This document shows, in pieces, positions 13,840 to 16,815 of a stretch of DNA of 16,815 bases (positions are counted from its first letter, which is position 1; the number at the start of each line of letters is the position of its first letter). A program made the translations under genes and the position numbers. The stretch lies in assembly GCA_937896265.1 (NCBI GenBank), contig CALBMD010000462.1:1-16815 (forward strand), given 5' to 3'. A model generated the notes under the pieces. The model was given only the letters and a program-made list of their open reading frames with translations, was not told the origin of the DNA and made no database searches. This stretch comes from an uncultured Pseudomonadota bacterium. GTDB lineage: Bacteria; Bdellovibrionota_B; Oligoflexia; Oligoflexales; Bog-1112.

Positions 13840-15684
13840 ATGGTCAGGATCAATTTACTTGAAGACTCCATAATAAACAAGATAGCTGCGGGAGAAGTTG
13901 TTGAGCGCCCCTGCAGCGTTGTTAAGGAACTTGTTGAGAACTCGCTCGATGCCAGGGCAGATCATATCTATATTGATTTAAAAAACGGTGGGTTAGGCAG
14001 TATTCGTGTTCGTGATGATGGCATGGGGATTGCCAAAGAGGATGCGCCCCTTGCCCCCTTACGGCATGCAACGAGCAAGATTAAAGGGGTAGATGACCTT
14101 TTTACCGTGGGGTCTATGGGGTTTCGAGGAGAGGCTTTGGCTTCTATTGGCGCTGTCTCCAATATGACGATCACAAGCTTTGAGCGAGAAGCTCAAGGCG
14201 GCTTTCGTATGCATAACGAAGGGGAGAGCTGGCAGCTTGAAGACTGGCAAGGCGCTTTTGGTACACAAGTACTGGTTGAAAATCTTTTTTATAATGTTCC
14301 AGCTCGACTGAAGTTTTTGAAATCGCCAGCCCGAGAGGCCAGCCAATGCAAAGATTGGCTCAAAGCCTTGGCCTTAGCTAACCCAGAGGTTACCTTTCAG
14401 CTCTCTGAGGATGGTAAACCTGATTGGATCATTCCGCAGACAAAAAAAAGTGGTGGTGGTGGTGACAAAGGGTTTTTTATAGGTGAGGCAAGTTTACGTG
14501 AGCGCCTTAGCCACCTTTGGTCAAGCGAAAATGGGGACTCTTTTATTTATGGCGCTAGTGAAAGTGACTACTGCCGCGTCGAGGGGCTTTTTTCGCCACC
14601 TGGTTACGAGAGGGGTAGTGCTTCTATGCTCTACTCGTTTGTTAACAAGCGTTGGGTCAAAGATCAAAACCTTCGTTATGGTATCTTGCGGGGTTATCAA
14701 AGCCATCTGTTAAAGGGCAAGTACCCTGCCTGTGTGCTTTTTATCACTTGCGATCCTTCTCTTGTTGATGTCAACGTCCATCCTGCCAAAATCGAAGTGC
14801 GTTTTCAGTATGCAAGTGAGATTCAAGGGCAGGTAGCTGCGATGATACGTCAGGCATTGCGTCAGGGCAGTTGGGCTATGCCGACAATAGAGTCTGTGCA
14901 AGAGCAAGAAAACAAACCAGGGTCTTCTTTATCCAATCACTCAGAATCTGTGGGGCTGCGCTCTGTTATCCAAGCCAAAGCGCCAACTCTTTGCTTTGCA
15001 CCGCAGACAAAAACTGTGCTGCCAAAGCCTAGATCTATTGTTCCAGATAATGACATGTATGCTACTGAGCAAATCGCTGTTATGGATACAAGCAAGCGCC
15101 AGATTCCTTGGGGAGAGCTTTCTTTTATTGGTTCTGTTTTTCAGTGCTATTTACTGTTTGAGTATGAAAGACTCTTTCTTTTGATCGACCAGCATGCCTT
15201 TCACGAACGTATAATCTTTGAACGTCTTAGCAAGGATTTATCTTTGCTTGAGGAAGTAAGTCAACTTTTGGTGCCTGAGGTGCTTTTATTTAGTGAAGCA
15301 GAGATTTTGATTCTCAAAGATCTGGCACCGAAACTTTTGCGCTTAAAAATCAAATATCGCGTCATTTCAGCGCAAGAAATTGAGCTACTTGCTGTGCCTA
15401 ATCTGCTGGCTGAATGTGATTTTCAAACTTTTTTTCGTGAAATTGTGATGAAAGAAACTGATTTTCTTCCGGAATCAGTGGGTGATTTGACGCTAGCGCA
15501 GCCTGTTTTAGCAACGCTTGCCTGCCATAGCGCTGTTCGTGCAGGGGTAAATCTTACCGACACAGATTGGCGTCGCCTGTTAGCAGAAGCTCAAGGTGTT
15601 GATTTTTATCTTAATTGCCCCCATGGTCGCCGCGTCTTTCGCTGGTACACCAAAAAAGAAGTGGAGAGCTGGTTTGATCGCTAA
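13840..15684 (+). CDS. mutL: DNA mismatch repair protein MutL, endonuclease type
   Basis: 614 residues from the ATG at 13840. An upstream in-frame ATG at 13807 would overlap the engB start, and the family N-terminus MVRINLLEDSIINKIAAGEV fits the later start (AGGA about nine bases upstream). MutL links mismatch recognition by MutS to strand incision. GHKL ATPase motifs: E30 and N34 in KELVENSLDA, DDGMGI (59-64) and GFRGEAL (94-100). The C-terminal domain has the metal-binding endonuclease motif DQHA(x)2E(x)4E with D450, E456 and E461, plus ACHSAVR (561-567) and CPHGR (593-597), so it nicks DNA itself, as in bacteria without MutH. An A8 run and five GGT-like units lie at 14442-14463 within the ATPase half. 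A weak promoter TTGATT-17-TGATAT is at 13767-13795. It overlaps miaA. Confidence 0.97.
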   Translation: MVRINLLEDSIINKIAAGEVVERPCSVVKELVENSLDARADHIYIDLKNGGLGSIRVRDDGMGIAKEDAPLAPLRHATSKIKGVDDLFTVGSMGFRGEALASIGAVSNMTITSFEREAQGGFRMHNEGESWQLEDWQGAFGTQVLVENLFYNVPARLKFLKSPAREASQCKDWLKALALANPEVTFQLSEDGKPDWIIPQTKKSGGGGDKGFFIGEASLRERLSHLWSSENGDSFIYGASESDYCRVEGLFSPPGYERGSASMLYSFVNKRWVKDQNLRYGILRGYQSHLLKGKYPACVLFITCDPSLVDVNVHPAKIEVRFQYASEIQGQVAAMIRQALRQGSWAMPTIESVQEQENKPGSSLSNHSESVGLRSVIQAKAPTLCFAPQTKTVLPKPRSIVPDNDMYATEQIAVMDTSKRQIPWGELSFIGSVFQCYLLFEYERLFLLIDQHAFHERIIFERLSKDLSLLEEVSQLLVPEVLLFSEAEILILKDLAPKLLRLKIKYRVISAQEIELLAVPNLLAECDFQTFFREIVMKETDFLPESVGDLTLAQPVLATLACHSAVRAGVNLTDTDWRRLLAEAQGVDFYLNCPHGRRVFRWYTKKEVESWFDR

Positions 15685-16531
15685 CACTCCCGAATATGTA
15701 GCCATTATCGGTCCGACAGCCAGTGGTAAAAGTCGTTTGGCTATGTCTCTTGCTAAAAAAACAGGCGGTGAAATTATTGCCTGCGATTCAGTACAGGTGT
15801 TTCGCGGTTTTGATATTGGTTCAAGCAAGCCAACTAAAAAGGAGCAAGCTGAAGTTCGCCATCACCTTCTTGATGTGGTGGGGCCAAAAGAAACCTTTGA
15901 TGCTGGAGCGTATGCACTTTGGGCAAAAGAAGCTATTTTAGCTGTCGCAAGCAAACAAAAGCTGCCTATTGTTGTAGGTGGCACAGGTCTTTATCTTAGA
16001 GCTCTTTGGGGGTATGGTTTTCATGACTTGCCAAGAGACGTGGCTTTAAGGCAAGAGCTTGAGCTATTAACTAATGAGGAGCTTTACGCAAGATTGAGCG
16101 CCAAAGACCAGATGCGAGCAAAACAGGTGCATCTAAATGATCGTTACCGAGTGCTACGCAGTCTGGAGGTTGCTCTACTGACACAGAAGACTTTTGCAGA
16201 GAATGCGCAAGAAAGCGCCAATCTCTTTGCCCCTTCGAAGGTGATCTTTTGTAACCCTGCAAAAGAGCTCCTTGCTCAAAGGATTGCCGATAGAGTAGAT
16301 GAGATGATGGCCCAAGGTTGGGTTGAAGAAGTAAAAAGGTTATTAGCAGAAGGCTGCTCTTTGGCAGATAAGCCGATGATGGCGATTGGTTATCGGGAAA
16401 TTTGTGCAACACTTACAGGTAATTTAGCTATGAGCCAGCTAAGAGAAAGAATCATCTTATCTACAAGGCAATATGCAAAGAGGCAGATGACTTGGTTTAG
16501 CAAAATGAAAGCTGACATTGAGATCTACTAG
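15674..16531 (+). CDS. miaA: tRNA dimethylallyltransferase MiaA
   Basis: 285 residues from a TTG at 15674, chosen because GGAG lies about seven bases upstream and the protein then begins just before the P-loop. An earlier in-frame GTG at 15596 would add 26 residues lying over mutL that do not resemble the family. MiaA adds an isopentenyl group to A37 of tRNAs that read UNN codons. Motifs: P-loop GPTASGKS (13-20), DSVQVFRGFDIGSSKP (from 38), HHLLDV, VVGGTGLYLRAL, DRYRVLRSLEV, AIGYREI and the C-terminal STRQYAKRQMTWF. It is somewhat shorter than E. coli MiaA (316 residues). It overlaps the mutL stop by 11 bases, so the two are translated from one message. No hfq follows within the window, although mutL-miaA-hfq is a common order. 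Confidence 0.94.
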   Translation: MIANTPEYVAIIGPTASGKSRLAMSLAKKTGGEIIACDSVQVFRGFDIGSSKPTKKEQAEVRHHLLDVVGPKETFDAGAYALWAKEAILAVASKQKLPIVVGGTGLYLRALWGYGFHDLPRDVALRQELELLTNEELYARLSAKDQMRAKQVHLNDRYRVLRSLEVALLTQKTFAENAQESANLFAPSKVIFCNPAKELLAQRIADRVDEMMAQGWVEEVKRLLAEGCSLADKPMMAIGYREICATLTGNLAMSQLRERIILSTRQYAKRQMTWFSKMKADIEIY

Positions 16532-16815
16532 GGAATGTCTCTAAATCCTAGCCATGCAATTGCGGTTCCCAGTATAGATAGTTTCTAGCTAGTTTGTAAA
16601 AGCAGCCTGGCATAAGACGGTGTTCTGGGGAGCTGCGCGCTCCCCAGGCCCCTGCGCCGGGGGAAGGTTCCCCCTAGGCCCCCTCTTTATTAGGCTTTTT
16701 TAGATTTTTAATAAAGAATATAGGCTGCATGCAGCTAAGCAGATTTAACTGTCAACTTTCTTAAAACCTGCAGCTTTGCTTTAGGATGTCATCTATTCGC
16801 CTATCTTTTTTAGTT
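16532..16815. other. Intergenic region after miaA with hairpin elements
   Basis: These 284 bases have no convincing gene. They hold a GC-rich double-hairpin element (16625-16684), an AT-rich inverted repeat TCTTTATTA (16684-16692) with TAATAAAGA (16709-16717), and a perfect 12-base palindrome GCTGCATGCAGC (16724-16735). At the right edge an ATG at 16786 opens a frame MSSIRLSFLV that runs off the window. This could be the start of a secreted or membrane protein, but with only ten codons and a TAGG directly abutting the ATG it is not called. Confidence 0.6.
16625..16684. repeat. GC-rich tandem palindromic element (REP-like)
   Basis: Two hairpin modules lie in tandem. Module 1 is a perfect nine-pair stem CTGGGGAGC / GCTCCCCAG (16625-16633 with 16639-16647) and a TGCGC loop. 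Module 2 is GGGGGA / TCCCCC (16659-16664 with 16669-16674) and an AGGT loop. Each is followed by a shared tail AGGCCCC (16646-16652 and 16776-like repeat at 16676-16682). The GC content is far above that of the surrounding DNA. The form resembles REP-type intergenic palindromes known from other proteobacteria. It may also act as a strong transcript-end structure for mutL-miaA, although no T-run follows directly. Confidence 0.55.

Noticed and set aside
13809..13880. 24-residue N-terminal extension of EngB from a TTG at 13880
   Set aside because: No ribosome binding site, antisense to the conserved start of MutL, and not part of the EngB family N-terminus.
15596..15673. Longer MiaA starting at a GTG inside mutL
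   Set aside because: The added residues lie over the conserved MutL C-terminus and do not resemble MiaA; the TTG at 15674 has GGAG at good spacing.
16786..16815. Possible start of a new plus-strand gene (MSSIRLSFLV) at the right edge
   Set aside because: Only ten codons are visible and the only ribosome-binding-like bases abut the ATG; it cannot be supported from this window.

Overview
The window looks like an ordinary chromosomal core-gene region of a Gram-negative bacterium. By eye its GC content is in the low-to-mid 40s. The gene set and order (tig-clpP-clpX-lon, lpd next to an E2 acyltransferase, engB opposite mutL-miaA, an HDOD protein, a soluble PAS histidine kinase) fit a deltaproteobacteria-like lineage in the broad sense. 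That placement is an inference, not a phylogenetic result. I see no integrase, transposase, CRISPR array, phage gene, rRNA or tRNA.

Layout, left to right. A plus-strand gene of unknown function is cut by the left edge (2-652). It faces a minus-strand group made of an HDOD protein with an N-terminal cysteine cluster, a chorismate-mutase-like protein and an unknown 143-residue protein (683-2512). That group has a leader in which a tandem 14-bp repeat can base-pair with the ribosome binding site. Next, all on the minus strand and read from right to left, come trigger factor, ClpP, ClpX, Lon and a cytoplasmic PAS histidine kinase (10033 down to 2685), with a good sigma70-type promoter just ahead of tig. 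Upstream of these, also on the minus strand, are dihydrolipoyl dehydrogenase and a dihydrolipoyl acyltransferase (12812 down to 10117), without an E1 in view. A divergent small plus-strand gene (13001-13243) overlaps the end of the minus-strand GTPase gene engB. From 13840 the plus strand carries mutL (endonuclease type) overlapping miaA. The last 284 bases hold a compact GC-rich double-hairpin element and AT-rich inverted repeats, but no convincing gene.

How the genes relate. Trigger factor, ClpXP and Lon form a protein folding and turnover block. The kinase start codon lies four bases after the lon stop, so it is probably translationally coupled to lon. Lpd and E2 are shared parts of a 2-oxoacid dehydrogenase complex. 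EngB, MutL and MiaA are housekeeping functions (ribosome assembly, mismatch repair, tRNA modification). Several starts are not ATG: GTG for the HDOD gene and lon, TTG for the chorismate-mutase-like gene and miaA. I found no clear new system. The items most worth checking are the self-pairing leader near 2519-2574, the GC-rich repeat at 16625-16684, and the lon-linked orphan kinase.
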